A stretch of 64,000 nucleotides of DNA from an uncultured Rhodospirillales bacterium (GTDB lineage: Bacteria; Pseudomonadota; Alphaproteobacteria; CACIAM-22H2): assembly GCA_937926175.1 (NCBI GenBank), contig CALANV010000057.1, positions 51,589 through 115,588 on the forward strand, in the 5' to 3' direction. Of this stretch, positions 8,892-18,083 are shown piece by piece (the stretch's first letter is position 1; the number at the start of each line of letters is the position of its first letter). Made by a program: the position numbers and the translations under genes. Below the pieces are notes generated by a model. That model saw only the letters and a list, made by a program, of their open reading frames with translations. It was not told where the DNA came from and did no database searches.

Positions 8892-9059
8892 ATGGCGACG
8901 CAGCGAAGCGAAGGACGCGACAAGTTCGACATGACTCAGAGCCTCGAGGCCTGGAACATGTTCATGCGGATCACCAAGTGGATGATCGCCCTTTCGGTCA
9001 TCACGTTGGTGCTGATGGCGATTTTCCTGACGGGGGACAATCCGACGTCGGGCGTCTGA
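8892..9059 (+). CDS. aa3-type cytochrome c oxidase subunit IV (small)
   Basis: A 55-residue protein. A charged N-terminus (MATQRSEGRDKFDMTQS) precedes one membrane helix (roughly residues 29-48, WMIALSVITLVLMAIFL). This matches the bacterial aa3 oxidase subunit IV family, tiny accessory subunits of haem-copper oxidases typical of alphaproteobacteria. GGAG lies about 8 bases before the ATG. It is separated from any other oxidase gene in this window; such orphan placement next to purN/ndk is common for this family. A strong hairpin follows the stop. Confidence 0.8.
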   Translation: MATQRSEGRDKFDMTQSLEAWNMFMRITKWMIALSVITLVLMAIFLTGDNPTSGV

Positions 9060-9092
9060 TCCGCCGCTCCGGCTTCGACGCCGTACGATACA

Positions 9093-9126
9093 AAAGGCGC
9101 GCCTGCCGCATGGCAGGCGCGCCTTT
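9093..9126. terminator. Bidirectional Rho-independent terminator
   Basis: Perfect 15-base inverted repeat (arms 9093-9107 and 9112-9126, both GC-rich, loop GCAT), with A-run on one side and TTTCGTTT on the other. It sits between the convergent oxidase-subunit gene and ndk and can serve both. Confidence 0.9.
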
Positions 9127-9172
9127 CGTTTGAGCTCAGCCCTCGTCCGGCCGCGATTGCGATCCGGACCGA

Positions 9173-9595
9173 TCAACCAACGATTTCAAGGTCGCTGAAG
9201 AAGAACGCCACCTCGCGCGCCGCATTCTCGACGCTATCGGAACCGTGCACCGAATTCGCCTCGATCGACTCGGCGAAATCCTTGCGGATCGTGCCGGGCG
9301 CCGCCTTGGCCGGATCCGTCGCGCCCATGATCTCGCGGTTGCGCGCCACGGCATTCTCGCCTTCCAGCACCTGGACGACGACGGGGCCCGACGTCATGAA
9401 CTCGCAAAGACTGTTGAAGAACGGTCGCTCGCGATGCACGGCGTAGAACCGCTCGGCCTGGTCGCGCGTGAGCCGAATACGCTTCTGAGCGACGATTCGC
9501 AGCCCCGCCTCCTCGAAACGGGCGTTGATCTTGCCCGTGAGATTGCGGCGCGTGGCATCCGGTTTGATGATCGACAGCGTGCGCTCGACGGCCAT
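9173..9595 (-). CDS. ndk: Nucleoside diphosphate kinase
   Basis: A 140-residue enzyme that exchanges terminal phosphates between nucleoside tri- and diphosphates through a phospho-histidine. The typical N-terminus ERTLSIIKPDA, the GPVVVQVLEGENAV strand and the catalytic-histidine signature NSVHGSDS are all present. Length is exactly that of the bacterial family. The ATG at 9595 is preceded by AGAAGGG. It stands alone, convergent with the small oxidase-subunit gene across a shared terminator. Confidence 0.96.
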   Translation of the reverse strand: MAVERTLSIIKPDATRRNLTGKINARFEEAGLRIVAQKRIRLTRDQAERFYAVHRERPFFNSLCEFMTSGPVVVQVLEGENAVARNREIMGATDPAKAAPGTIRKDFAESIEANSVHGSDSVENAAREVAFFFSDLEIVG

Positions 9596-9710
9596 GGGGA
9601 AAGACCCTTCTCTGTGGACACCAGTATGAAATCGGCGCGGCTTATAGCGGCTGGATGATCGCAGGTCCAGGGCAATGCGTGCCGGCGCGGTGCCCGGTGC
9701 CGTCAATGGC

Positions 9711-10157
9711 CTACCCTTTCTCCCAACGTCCCTGGTCGTTCTGCTTCCAGTAGGTGAGGCTGTGCCCGGCGGCCCGGTAGACCTTCCAGCGTTCACGTGC
9801 GGCCGCGACGGTCGCTTCGCTGCCGCTGTCGAAGATCTCGATGACCGACCGCCAGCTGCTCACGTCGGACGACGTCGCGCCGTCGGTCAGCACGAGCATG
9901 GTGGCCCCGTTCGGGTTCTCCTCCTTCGTCGTCAGCCAGATGGGCTGATCCTCGGCAAACCCGTCCTTGACGGACCCGTGAGGCAGGAACGACCGGTCGT
10001 TGTAGGTCCACAACGCCGCGTTGAGCGATTCGACGCGTTCTGGCGAGCCGGCGACGACCACGATGCGTTCGCCGGCCGCGAGCGCCTTCTCGAGAATCTG
10101 CGGCAACGCGCGTTCCAGCGTGGTGGTCCGCAGGTGATAGAAGCGAATCTCGGTCAG
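9711..10157 (-). CDS. holC: DNA polymerase III subunit chi, apparent CTG start
   Basis: Chi links the clamp-loader complex to single-strand-binding protein. The 148-residue reading opens with TEIRFYHLRTTTLERALPQ, the usual chi N-terminus, and ends with KVYRAAGHSLTYWKQ. Directly before it there is no ATG, GTG or TTG. CTG at 10157 lies 5 bases after a strong GGAGG (10163-10167) and gives exactly the family start, so I place the start there. The next in-frame ATG (10277) would add 40 low-quality residues inside pepA. The gene follows pepA by 28 bases, the order common in alphaproteobacteria. Confidence 0.88.
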   Translation of the reverse strand: MTEIRFYHLRTTTLERALPQILEKALAAGERIVVVAGSPERVESLNAALWTYNDRSFLPHGSVKDGFAEDQPIWLTTKEENPNGATMLVLTDGATSSDVSSWRSVIEIFDSGSEATVAAARERWKVYRAAGHSLTYWKQNDQGRWEKG

Positions 10158-10185
10158 AGTCGCCTCCCCCCGGCGTTCCCGGTGA

Positions 10186-11694
10186 TCAACCCTCGCGCTG
10201 CTCGTAGTAATCGGCGACGAAACGATCGAGCAGACGCACACCGAAAGCGGTTGCCCCCCGCGGGACGGTCGGCGCATCCTTCTTCGACCAGGCGACGCCG
10301 GCAATGTCGATGTGCGCCCACGGCACGCCGTTGACGAAGCGCTGGATGAACTGCGCGCCGATGATCGAGCCAGCGGCGCGATTCGAGCCGATGTTCTTCA
10401 CGTCGGCGGCGTCGGAATCGATGTCCTTGTCGTAGGCTTCCCCAAGCGGCAGGCGCCACAGGGGTTCACCGACCGCCTTTCCAGCGTTCATGAGACGCGT
10501 CGCAAGGTCGTCGTTGTTCGAGAACAGACCGGCATATTCGTGGCCGAGCGCGACGATGATCGCCCCCGTGAGCGTCGCCAGATCGATCATCACCTGCGGC
10601 TTGAACCGGTCCTGGGCATACCAGCAGACATCGGCCAGCACGAGCCGCCCTTCCGCGTCGGTATTCAGAACCTCGATCGTGCGCCCAGACATCGACCGTA
10701 CGATATCGGAGGGGCGCTGGGCCATGCCGCTCGGCATGTTCTCGACGAGACCGATAAGTCCGACCGCATTGACGCGCGCCCGGCGCGCCGCGAGCGCCTC
10801 CATGACGCCGACGACCGCCGCCGCGCCGGCCATGTCCCATTTCATGTCCTCCATGCCGGCCGATGGCTTGATCGAGATGCCACCCGTGTCGAACGTGACG
10901 CCCTTGCCGACGAAAGCGATCGGCCGTTTGTCCTTGGCGCGGGGTGCTCCGTCCCATCGCATCACCACCACACGCGGCGGGCGCGCACTGCCCTGCGCCA
11001 CGCCCAGGAGCGCGCCCATGCCCAGCTTTTTGAGCTGCTTTTCGTCCAGGATCTCGACCTTCACCCCGAAGGCCGACAGACGCTTGCAGCGCTCCGCCAT
11101 CGACTCGGGATAGATCACGTTCGGCGGCTCCGACACGAGATCGCGCGTCGTATAGATGGCGTTGGCGACATGCTCGAGCGGCGCGAACGCCTTGCGCGCC
11201 GCCGCAACGTCGGTAACCAGCAGATTGAACGCCTTGAGCGTCGGCTTCTGCTCTTCCTTTTCCCGCGTGCGATACTTGTCAAAACGGTACGCCCGCAGCC
11301 GCGCGCCATAAGCGATATTGGCCGCCATGTCCGGTGCCTGGAGCAAAACACCGGCCAGATTCTCGACCGGAAACGTCGCCGTGGTCTCTCCAACCCGGTT
11401 CAGAAAAGCGACGATATTCCCTCCCAGATTCTGGAGCTGCAGCGCGTCGATCTGCTCGGTCTTGCCGAGCCCGACCAACAATACCCGCGCGACCGGCAAT
11501 CCTCTCGGGGCAACGATATCCAGGATATCGTTCTTGTGCCCCTTGAAGCGGCTTGATCCCATCGCCCGAGTGACGAGCCCACCCGTCTTCTTGTCAAGCG
11601 CCGCAGCAGCCGGCGTAAGCTTGCGGTCGTCTAGAATGCCGACGATATAGGTCCCGGCGTTCGGCTGTTCCGGCTTCGTAAAAGCGATCTTCAT
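10186..11694 (-). CDS. pepA: Leucyl aminopeptidase
   Basis: A cytosolic M17 aminopeptidase (about 502 residues) that removes N-terminal residues from peptides using two metal ions. The metal ligand region VGKGVTFDTGGISIKPS and the M17 signature NTDAEGRLVLAD (from about residue 344) are intact. The start ATG giving MKIAFTKPEQ is preferred because homologues begin here. No clear ribosome site precedes it, and two in-frame upstream starts (11718 and 11742) remain possible. holC follows in the same direction and the lptF operon is divergent. Confidence 0.94.
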   Translation of the reverse strand: MKIAFTKPEQPNAGTYIVGILDDRKLTPAAAALDKKTGGLVTRAMGSSRFKGHKNDILDIVAPRGLPVARVLLVGLGKTEQIDALQLQNLGGNIVAFLNRVGETTATFPVENLAGVLLQAPDMAANIAYGARLRAYRFDKYRTREKEEQKPTLKAFNLLVTDVAAARKAFAPLEHVANAIYTTRDLVSEPPNVIYPESMAERCKRLSAFGVKVEILDEKQLKKLGMGALLGVAQGSARPPRVVVMRWDGAPRAKDKRPIAFVGKGVTFDTGGISIKPSAGMEDMKWDMAGAAAVVGVMEALAARRARVNAVGLIGLVENMPSGMAQRPSDIVRSMSGRTIEVLNTDAEGRLVLADVCWYAQDRFKPQVMIDLATLTGAIIVALGHEYAGLFSNNDDLATRLMNAGKAVGEPLWRLPLGEAYDKDIDSDAADVKNIGSNRAAGSIIGAQFIQRFVNGVPWAHIDIAGVAWSKKDAPTVPRGATAFGVRLLDRFVADYYEQREG

Positions 11695-11960
11695 GGGAGG
11701 TTGTCTCGCACCCTGCATCCTTGGTCGGTCAAGCAGCTCCATAGCGCAGCTGCGGGCGGACGAACTGTAGCCAACTTGGGTTCAAAATGAAGCGAATACT
11801 GACATCCGTGCACGGTTTGTTCACTTGGCGGACATGGGCCGGGAAACGTTCCGGCGCGTGGCCGACACGCCGCGGCTGGAAGCTCGGCCGTGACACGGCC
11901 CCCGTCGCCATTGCCCGTTTTTCCTCCCTTTTCCCGAGGGACTTGGCCTAATTTTGGCCG

Positions 11961-13082
11961 ATGCGAATCATTGACCGCTACATGCTTCGCCAGGTCGGCG
12001 GCGTGACGGTGCTCGTCACGCTAACGCTCGCTGTGGCGGTTTGGCTGACCCAGTCCCTGCGTTTTGTCGAACTCATCGTCAATCGCGGCCTGTCGCTGGA
12101 CTCCTACCTCTACCTCACACTGCTGCTTCTGCCGCGGTTCTTCTACCTGATTCTGCCGATCGCGGTGTTCACGGCCGTGCTGTTCACGTACAACAAGCTG
12201 ATCACCGACGGCGAGCTCGTCGTACTGCGCTCGGCGGGGCTCGCCCCGCTCCAGCTGGCACGGCCCGCGCTGATACTGGCCGTCATCGTCGTCGTAATCG
12301 AGTACTCGCTGTCGCTCTACTTCCTGCCGCTGTCCTACCGCGAGTTCAAGGATATGGAGTTCGACGCGCGCAGCGACTATTCCTCGCTGCTACTGCGCGA
12401 AGGCTCGTTCAACGATATCGGCGATGGCATCACCGTCTATGTCCGCTCCCGCGAGGCGGACGGCGAGCTGCGCGGCATCATGTTGCACGATACGCGCGAT
12501 AAAGACAACATAATCACCCTGATGGCGGAACGCGGCAGACTTGCCATGACCGACGAAGGTCCGCGCGTGATCCTCGTCAACGGCAACCGTCAACAGGTCG
12601 ATCGCAAGGAAGGCAAACTGTCGATACTTTATTTCGAACGTTACAGCGTGGACCTGGGCGCCATGACGCAGAAGCAGACGCAGCGATGGCGCGACCCGAG
12701 CGAGCGCTATCTGCACGAGCTGTTCCTGCCGCCGGAGCAGCAGCCCGCCGATCGGATGGCCCTCAACCGCCTCCATGCCGAAGGGCACAGCCGCCTGACG
12801 ACGCCGCTGCTCGCCTTTGCCTTCACGCTGCTCAGCCTGGCGGCGCTGCTTTCTGGCGAGTTCAACCGACGTGGCCAGTCACGTCGCGTGCTTGCGGCCA
12901 TCGTCATCGCCGCCATCCTTCAGGCGGCGACGATCGCACTAACCAATCTCATCGTGCGATGGCCGATTCTCACGCCGCTCGCCTACATCAATATCGTCGC
13001 GATCGCCGGCATCAGCCTATGGTGGATGATGCGCACGGGCGCGCCCGTCCGCCGTGAGCCCCTGCCGAACGCCGCCAGCTAG
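11961..13082 (+). CDS. lptF: LPS export ABC transporter permease LptF
   Basis: An inner-membrane component of the LptB2FG complex, which extracts lipopolysaccharide from the inner membrane for transport to the cell surface. The 373-residue protein has the family layout of three N-terminal membrane helices (about 13-33, 48-74 and 100-122), a large periplasmic beta-jellyroll and three C-terminal helices. The N-terminus MRIIDRYMLRQ is typical. No obvious Shine-Dalgarno precedes the ATG. lptG starts 8 bases after the stop, and surA, pdxA and rsmA continue the operon. Confidence 0.94.
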   Translation: MRIIDRYMLRQVGGVTVLVTLTLAVAVWLTQSLRFVELIVNRGLSLDSYLYLTLLLLPRFFYLILPIAVFTAVLFTYNKLITDGELVVLRSAGLAPLQLARPALILAVIVVVIEYSLSLYFLPLSYREFKDMEFDARSDYSSLLLREGSFNDIGDGITVYVRSREADGELRGIMLHDTRDKDNIITLMAERGRLAMTDEGPRVILVNGNRQQVDRKEGKLSILYFERYSVDLGAMTQKQTQRWRDPSERYLHELFLPPEQQPADRMALNRLHAEGHSRLTTPLLAFAFTLLSLAALLSGEFNRRGQSRRVLAAIVIAAILQAATIALTNLIVRWPILTPLAYINIVAIAGISLWWMMRTGAPVRREPLPNAAS

Positions 13083-13090
13083 GCCCGAAG

Positions 13091-14185
13091 ATGCGCCTTT
13101 CCTTCACGCTATCGACCTATATCGGGCGCCTGTTCGCATTCCGGTTCGGCGCCGTGCTGCTCGCACTGACGGCGATCGTATTCCTCCTCGACCTGATCGA
13201 GCTCCTGCGTCGCGCCTCGACTCGTCCCGACGTGACGGTCGGCATGATCGTTCAGCTGTCCCTGCTGAAGCTGCCGTATCTGATCCAGGAGATGATCCCG
13301 TTCGTCGTACTGTTCGCGACGATGCTGACTCTCTGGCGTCTCAGCCGTAACTCGGAGCTCGCGGTGATCAGGGCTGCCGGCATATCCGTGTGGCAATTTC
13401 TGCTGCCGGCGCTGGTGATCGTGCTTGCGATCGGTGTCCTCAGGCTGGCGGTGCTCAACCCGGTCGGCGCGGTGCTCTACTCGACGTTCGAGCAAGCGGA
13501 GGCGAAGCTCCTGCGCGGCCGCACGAGCCTGCTTGCGGTATCGCAGTCCGGATTCTGGCTGCGTCAGACCGACGGACAGGGCAATGCCGTGATTCACGCC
13601 CAGCGGCTCGCCTCGCAGCATATGGAGCTTTACGACGTCATCATCTTCAACTTCGAGGGCACCGACCGATTCGTCAGCCGCATCGATGCGGCATCGGCAC
13701 GCCTCGAACCCGGCGCCTGGGTCCTGAACGACGCGTGGATCTCGATCCCCGAGCAGCCGTCGCGGTTCGAGAAGGTCTACCATCTGCCGACGGATATGAC
13801 GATCGAACGGATCCGGGAAAGCTTCGCCTCGCCTGAAACGATCTCCTTTTGGGAGCTTCCGGACTTCATCCGTCTCCTCGAGAACGCCGGTTTCTCGGCC
13901 GTACAGCATCGGCTGCACTGGCACCGCCTGCTGTCCGGGCCGCTGCTGCTTGCGGCCATGGTCCTTCTTGCAGCCACATTCTCGCTCCGCCCGCCGCGGC
14001 GAGGCGGTGCGGCCCTGCTGGTCGTCGCCGGAATCCTTGCCGGGTTCATGCTGTACTTCCTGAGCAATCTGGTGGCGGCGCTCGGCCAGGGCGCCCGTAT
14101 CCCGGTGGCGCTGGCGGCCTGGACCCCCGCCGGGGTCAGCACGCTCCTGGCCGTGACTCTGCTACTCCACCTTGAAGACGGATAA
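13091..14185 (+). CDS. lptG: LPS export ABC transporter permease LptG
   Basis: Partner permease of LptF in the LptB2FG lipopolysaccharide extractor. The 364-residue protein has the same three-plus-three helix plan, with a cytoplasmic LSRNSELAVIRAAGIS coupling segment after helix 2. C-terminal helices include LLLAAMVLLAATFSLRPPRRGG. It is placed between lptF and surA, so three consecutive genes of outer-membrane assembly are co-transcribed. Confidence 0.94.
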   Translation: MRLSFTLSTYIGRLFAFRFGAVLLALTAIVFLLDLIELLRRASTRPDVTVGMIVQLSLLKLPYLIQEMIPFVVLFATMLTLWRLSRNSELAVIRAAGISVWQFLLPALVIVLAIGVLRLAVLNPVGAVLYSTFEQAEAKLLRGRTSLLAVSQSGFWLRQTDGQGNAVIHAQRLASQHMELYDVIIFNFEGTDRFVSRIDAASARLEPGAWVLNDAWISIPEQPSRFEKVYHLPTDMTIERIRESFASPETISFWELPDFIRLLENAGFSAVQHRLHWHRLLSGPLLLAAMVLLAATFSLRPPRRGGAALLVVAGILAGFMLYFLSNLVAALGQGARIPVALAAWTPAGVSTLLAVTLLLHLEDG

Positions 14186-14273
14186 CCCAGCCGCCGGACC
14201 GTTCATTGCAGCCCCCGGTGGCCGGGCGTATATATCCGACCAACCTTTCTCCCCGGGAAACAGTCACGCCGCC

Positions 14274-15545
14274 ATGCGCCGATTCGTGTTTCGATTGAGC
14301 CTCGCCGCCCTGCTGCTGGCCGGCATCAGCCTGCCCAGTGCACCACCTGCCTGGCCCCAGGAGGTCCAGCGCATCGCCGCCGTGGTCAACGACGAGGCGA
14401 TTTCGTTCTACGATCTGGCAACGCGGACACGCCTCGCGATCGTTTCCTCAGGCCTTCCGGACACGCCCGAGATTCGCCGCCGGATCCAGCCGCAGGTCCT
14501 GCGCGCGCTGATCGACGAAAAGATCCAGGCACAAGAGGCGATCCGGCAGAATATCACCGTAAGCGACGCCGAACTTGCAGAGGCCGTCGCGCTCATCGAG
14601 CAGGCAAACAGGATGCCGCGTGGCGGACTCGAGACGTTCATCCAACAGAACGGTCTCGACCGCAACGCCGTGATGACGCAGATCCGCAATGGTCTGCTGT
14701 GGCAGAAGCTGGTCGCACGCCGTCTGCGCGCCAGCGCACAAGTCAGCGAGGATGAGATCGACGAACAGCTCGAGCGATTGCGCGAAGCACATGGGCGCAC
14801 GGAATATCAGCTATCGGAGATCTTCCTTGCGGTGGACTCCCCCGAGAACGAGGAGGAGATCCGGCAAGCAGCCATCGGCCTCGTCGAGCAGATCCGCCGC
14901 GGCGCGCCCTTACCCGAGATCGCCCGGCAGTTTTCGCAGAGTGCATCGGCAGCCACCGGCGGCGACATCGGCTGGATCCAGAAGGGGACGCTGGAGCCGA
15001 ATGTCGAGGCCATCATCGACAGCACGCCGATCGGACAGGTCACAGACCCCATACGGTCGGTCGGCGGATATTACATCTACGGCGTCCGCCAAAAGCGGAT
15101 GGTGGTCGCCGCTTCGCCAAATGACGCGCACGTCGTCCTGAGCCAGCTCCTGATCCCGGTCGACGGCGATGCCAATGCAACCGGCCGCCGGAACGAGCTT
15201 GTCGAAACCGTACGCAACAGCGTCTTGAGCTGCGCCGATTTCGGCCGCGTCGCGAACGAGCTGGGCGTGCCGCCGCCGCCCGATCCGCAACGTCTGCGCG
15301 TCGGTGATCTTGCGCCTCGTATCCGCGAGATCGTGGTCAATCTGAAGGTGGGTGAGGTCAGCGGGCCGATCGACGTGGACCAAGGGGTGCTGATATTGAT
15401 GCTCTGCCAGCGCGAAGAGGCGGCGGGGAACATGCCGACCCGCGACCAGATCGCCGAAGGCCTGATGCGGCAGCGCCTGGATCTGCTCGCACGCCGGTAC
15501 CTGCGCGACCTCAGGCGCGCCGCCTTCATCGATGTCCGTGTCTGA
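14274..15545 (+). CDS. surA: Periplasmic chaperone / peptidyl-prolyl isomerase SurA
   Basis: A periplasmic chaperone for outer-membrane proteins. The 423-residue precursor has a signal peptide (MRRFVFRLSLAALLLAGIS, cleavage near residue 28). A SurA N-terminal domain opens with RIAAVVNDEAISFYDL, and a parvulin domain lies at about residues 175-275 (includes YQLSEIFLAV and GGDIGWIQKG). A second, more divergent parvulin-like segment follows. The ATG is chosen because it starts the signal peptide; the frame is open further upstream into lptG but without signal-like residues. pdxA begins inside the last codons. Confidence 0.93.
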   Translation: MRRFVFRLSLAALLLAGISLPSAPPAWPQEVQRIAAVVNDEAISFYDLATRTRLAIVSSGLPDTPEIRRRIQPQVLRALIDEKIQAQEAIRQNITVSDAELAEAVALIEQANRMPRGGLETFIQQNGLDRNAVMTQIRNGLLWQKLVARRLRASAQVSEDEIDEQLERLREAHGRTEYQLSEIFLAVDSPENEEEIRQAAIGLVEQIRRGAPLPEIARQFSQSASAATGGDIGWIQKGTLEPNVEAIIDSTPIGQVTDPIRSVGGYYIYGVRQKRMVVAASPNDAHVVLSQLLIPVDGDANATGRRNELVETVRNSVLSCADFGRVANELGVPPPPDPQRLRVGDLAPRIREIVVNLKVGEVSGPIDVDQGVLILMLCQREEAAGNMPTRDQIAEGLMRQRLDLLARRYLRDLRRAAFIDVRV

Positions 15546-16584
15546 CCCGGCGAAGTCCCCGAACCGACGCGCGCCCATCGCCCTCACGATGGGCGAGCCC
15601 GCCGGGATTGGCGGCGAGATCACGCTCAAGGCCTGGTGCCGTCGCCACCAGGAGAGGCTCGCCCCGTTCTTCGTCCTCGACGATCCGTCGCGGCTTGCAG
15701 CACTTGCACGGACCATCGGCTTGGACGTCGCCGTCGCCGCGATCGAGCAGCCGGAGGAGGCCCTGGCCCTTTTCCCAAAGGCGCTGCCTGTCCTTGCCGT
15801 GACGTTGCCGCGGCCGGCGGCCCCGGGCCGCCCGGATCCTGCCAATGGACGCGCAGTGATGGATGCGATCGACAAGGCGGTCGCCTTGACGCGTGCCGGA
15901 CGTGCCGCCGCGATTGTGACCAACCCGATTCACAAGAAGACGTTGTATGACGCCGGTTTCCGCTATCCGGGTCACACCGAGTATCTTGCCGCATTGGCCG
16001 GCGGCAATGCCGAGCCGGTAATGATGCTGGTCGGTGGCGGTCTGCGGGTGGTTCCGGTCACCATCCACGTTCCCCTCAAGGAGGCCATCGTATCGCTGTC
16101 CCGTCAGGCGATCGTGACGCAGGCCAGGATCGTCGCCCGCTGCCTGAAAACGGACTTCGGCATCCCACACCCTCGCCTCGGCATTGCCGGATTGAACCCG
16201 CACGCCGGCGAAGACGGCGCCCTCGGCTGCGAAGAGATCGAGATCATCGCACCGGCGGTTTCGGATCTGCGGGACGCCGGAATCGAGGCGATCGGCCCCC
16301 TGTCGCCCGACACGATGTTCCATGGCGCCGCGCGCGCCCGCTATGACGCCGCGATCTGCATGTATCACGACCAGGCGCTGATCCCGTTGAAGACGCTGGC
16401 CTTCGATACCGGCGTCAACGTGACGCTCGGGCTGCCTTTCGTCCGCACCTCGCCGGATCACGGTACGGCGTTGAACATCGCCGGCACGGGCACGGCGAAC
16501 CCGGACAGTCTGATTGCCGCGCTTATCCTGGCCGATGCCATGGCGAGCCAGCGTGCGCGCTATCTTGAGCAGGACGTCGCCTGA
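15532..16584 (+). CDS. pdxA: 4-hydroxythreonine-4-phosphate dehydrogenase
   Basis: An NAD-dependent enzyme of pyridoxal-5'-phosphate synthesis. The 350-residue protein opens with LTMGEPAGIGGE; metal-binding histidines lie in YPGHTEYLAAL and in MYHDQALIPLK; the C-terminus carries RTSPDHGTALNIAG. The start overlaps surA by 14 bases; a GTG two codons later is an alternative. The pdxA-rsmA pair after surA is the order found in E. coli and many proteobacteria, here with lptFG at the head. Confidence 0.95.
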   Translation: MSVSDPAKSPNRRAPIALTMGEPAGIGGEITLKAWCRRHQERLAPFFVLDDPSRLAALARTIGLDVAVAAIEQPEEALALFPKALPVLAVTLPRPAAPGRPDPANGRAVMDAIDKAVALTRAGRAAAIVTNPIHKKTLYDAGFRYPGHTEYLAALAGGNAEPVMMLVGGGLRVVPVTIHVPLKEAIVSLSRQAIVTQARIVARCLKTDFGIPHPRLGIAGLNPHAGEDGALGCEEIEIIAPAVSDLRDAGIEAIGPLSPDTMFHGAARARYDAAICMYHDQALIPLKTLAFDTGVNVTLGLPFVRTSPDHGTALNIAGTGTANPDSLIAALILADAMASQRARYLEQDVA

Positions 16585-17438
16585 CCGATCCGACCGAAAT
16601 ACCGCTGCCGCCCCTGCGGGAAGTGATCCGGCGCCACAACCTGGCCGCCCGCCGGTCGCTTGGCCAGCATTTCCTTCTGGACCTCAACCTGACCGGCCGG
16701 ATCGCACGCGCAGCAGGCGACCTAACGACCGGTACGACAATCGAGATCGGCCCCGGCCCGGGCGGATTGACGCGCGCTCTGCTCGCAGCCGGTGCGCACG
16801 TCATCGCCATCGAGCGCGACGCACGCTGCGTCGCGGCGCTTGGTGATCTGGTGACCGCCTATCCCGGCCGGCTCCAGGTCATCGAGGCCGATGCGCTCAA
16901 GACCGACGTTCACGTGCTGGGCGATCCGCCCCGCCGCATCGTTGCGAACCTGCCCTACAACATCGGCACTGCCCTGCTGATGCAGTGGCTCTCGCATGCC
17001 GAGGCGTTTACGCGCATGACGTTGATGTTCCAGAAAGAGGTCGCAAATCGGCTGACTGCAGCGCCCGGTGAGCCGGCCTACGGTCGACTCGCCGTCGCCG
17101 CGCAATGGCGCTGCGTCGTGCGACGCCTGTTCGACATCGCCCCCAGTGCCTTCACGCCGCCGCCGAAGGTGGTGTCGACCGTCGTCGAGCTTACGCCCCG
17201 CTCCGAGCCGCTCGCGCCGGCTGATCCGGACGCCCTCGAACGTGTCACGGCCGCGGCCTTCGGGCAGCGGCGCAAGATGCTCCGAACCAGCCTCAAGTCG
17301 CTCGGGGTGGATCCGATGCCGCTTCTCGCCGCGGCTGGCGTCGATCCGACGCAGCGGGCGGAGGAGCTGGCCATCGAAGCGTTTTGCCGACTGGCCTCCG
17401 CCTATCGACAGGCACGGAGTGGAACCGGCCGGAACTGA
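16581..17438 (+). CDS. rsmA: 16S rRNA dimethyladenosine transferase RsmA (KsgA), apparent CTG start
   Basis: Dimethylates two adjacent adenines in the 3' hairpin of 16S rRNA. The methyltransferase motifs are intact: LGQHFLLD, IEIGPGPGGLTRAL (SAM binding) and VANLPYNIGTALL (catalytic NLPY). The conserved head PLPPLREVIRRHNL precedes the first GTG (16623), so that GTG would cut the family N-terminus. CTG at 16581 overlaps the pdxA stop as CTGA, has AGGA six bases upstream, and yields TDPTEIPLPPLREVI, the expected start; it gives 285 residues, the usual length. The stop abuts the stop of gmk on the other strand with no spacer. Confidence 0.92.
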   Translation: MTDPTEIPLPPLREVIRRHNLAARRSLGQHFLLDLNLTGRIARAAGDLTTGTTIEIGPGPGGLTRALLAAGAHVIAIERDARCVAALGDLVTAYPGRLQVIEADALKTDVHVLGDPPRRIVANLPYNIGTALLMQWLSHAEAFTRMTLMFQKEVANRLTAAPGEPAYGRLAVAAQWRCVVRRLFDIAPSAFTPPPKVVSTVVELTPRSEPLAPADPDALERVTAAAFGQRRKMLRTSLKSLGVDPMPLLAAAGVDPTQRAEELAIEAFCRLASAYRQARSGTGRN

Positions 17439-18083
17439 TCATCGCCCTTCGCGCAGGCGCTTCACGAAGTCCGCCAGGCCGATCTGCCGATCCCGGCGCG
17501 CTCTTTCCGCGGTAAGGATCGCCTGTACGCGCGCGACGCTTTCTTCGACGTCGTGATTGACGATGATGTAGTCGTATTCCGCCCAATGGCTCATCTCGTC
17601 GGCGGCCTTGGCCATGCGTTCGGCGACGACCTTGTCCGAGTCTTGCGCCCGGGCCTTGAGGCGGCGCTCCAGCTCCATGGTCGACGGCGGCAGAATGAAG
17701 ACGCTGACGAGATCGGCACGCGCCAGATCCCTGAGTTGCTGCGTCCCCTGCCAGTCGATATCGAAGAGAACGTCCCGGCCGCTCTTGAGTGCCTCCTCGA
17801 CCGGTGCCCTGGGCGTCCCGTAGTAGTTTCCGAATACCTTGGCGTACTCCAGCAATTCGCCGCGGTTGACCATCAAGTTGAATTCGGTGGGATCGAGAAA
17901 GTAGTAATCGACGCCCTGCACCTCGCCAGGCCGCTTGTCGCGCGTCGTCACCGAGATCGACATCGAAAGGTTCGGATCCCGCTTCAGAAGCGCACGTGAA
18001 ATAGTCGTCTTTCCCGCCCCCGACGGTGACGACAGGACGAGCATCAAGCCGCGGCGCGTAATCTCCTGGTCCATTGGTTTCAC
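17439..18083 (-). CDS. gmk: Guanylate kinase
   Basis: Phosphorylates GMP to GDP. The P-loop SSPSGAGKTT is near the N-terminus, followed by SVTTRDKRPGEVQGVDYYFL, the GMP-binding region, and DIDWQGTQQL. About 214 residues. The start is either GTG at 18083, overlapping the yicC stop as GTGA, or ATG at 18074; homologues allow both. The yicC-gmk pairing is conserved in proteobacteria and suggests coupled translation. Confidence 0.95.
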   Translation of the reverse strand: MKPMDQEITRRGLMLVLSSPSGAGKTTISRALLKRDPNLSMSISVTTRDKRPGEVQGVDYYFLDPTEFNLMVNRGELLEYAKVFGNYYGTPRAPVEEALKSGRDVLFDIDWQGTQQLRDLARADLVSVFILPPSTMELERRLKARAQDSDKVVAERMAKAADEMSHWAEYDYIIVNHDVEESVARVQAILTAERARRDRQIGLADFVKRLREGR

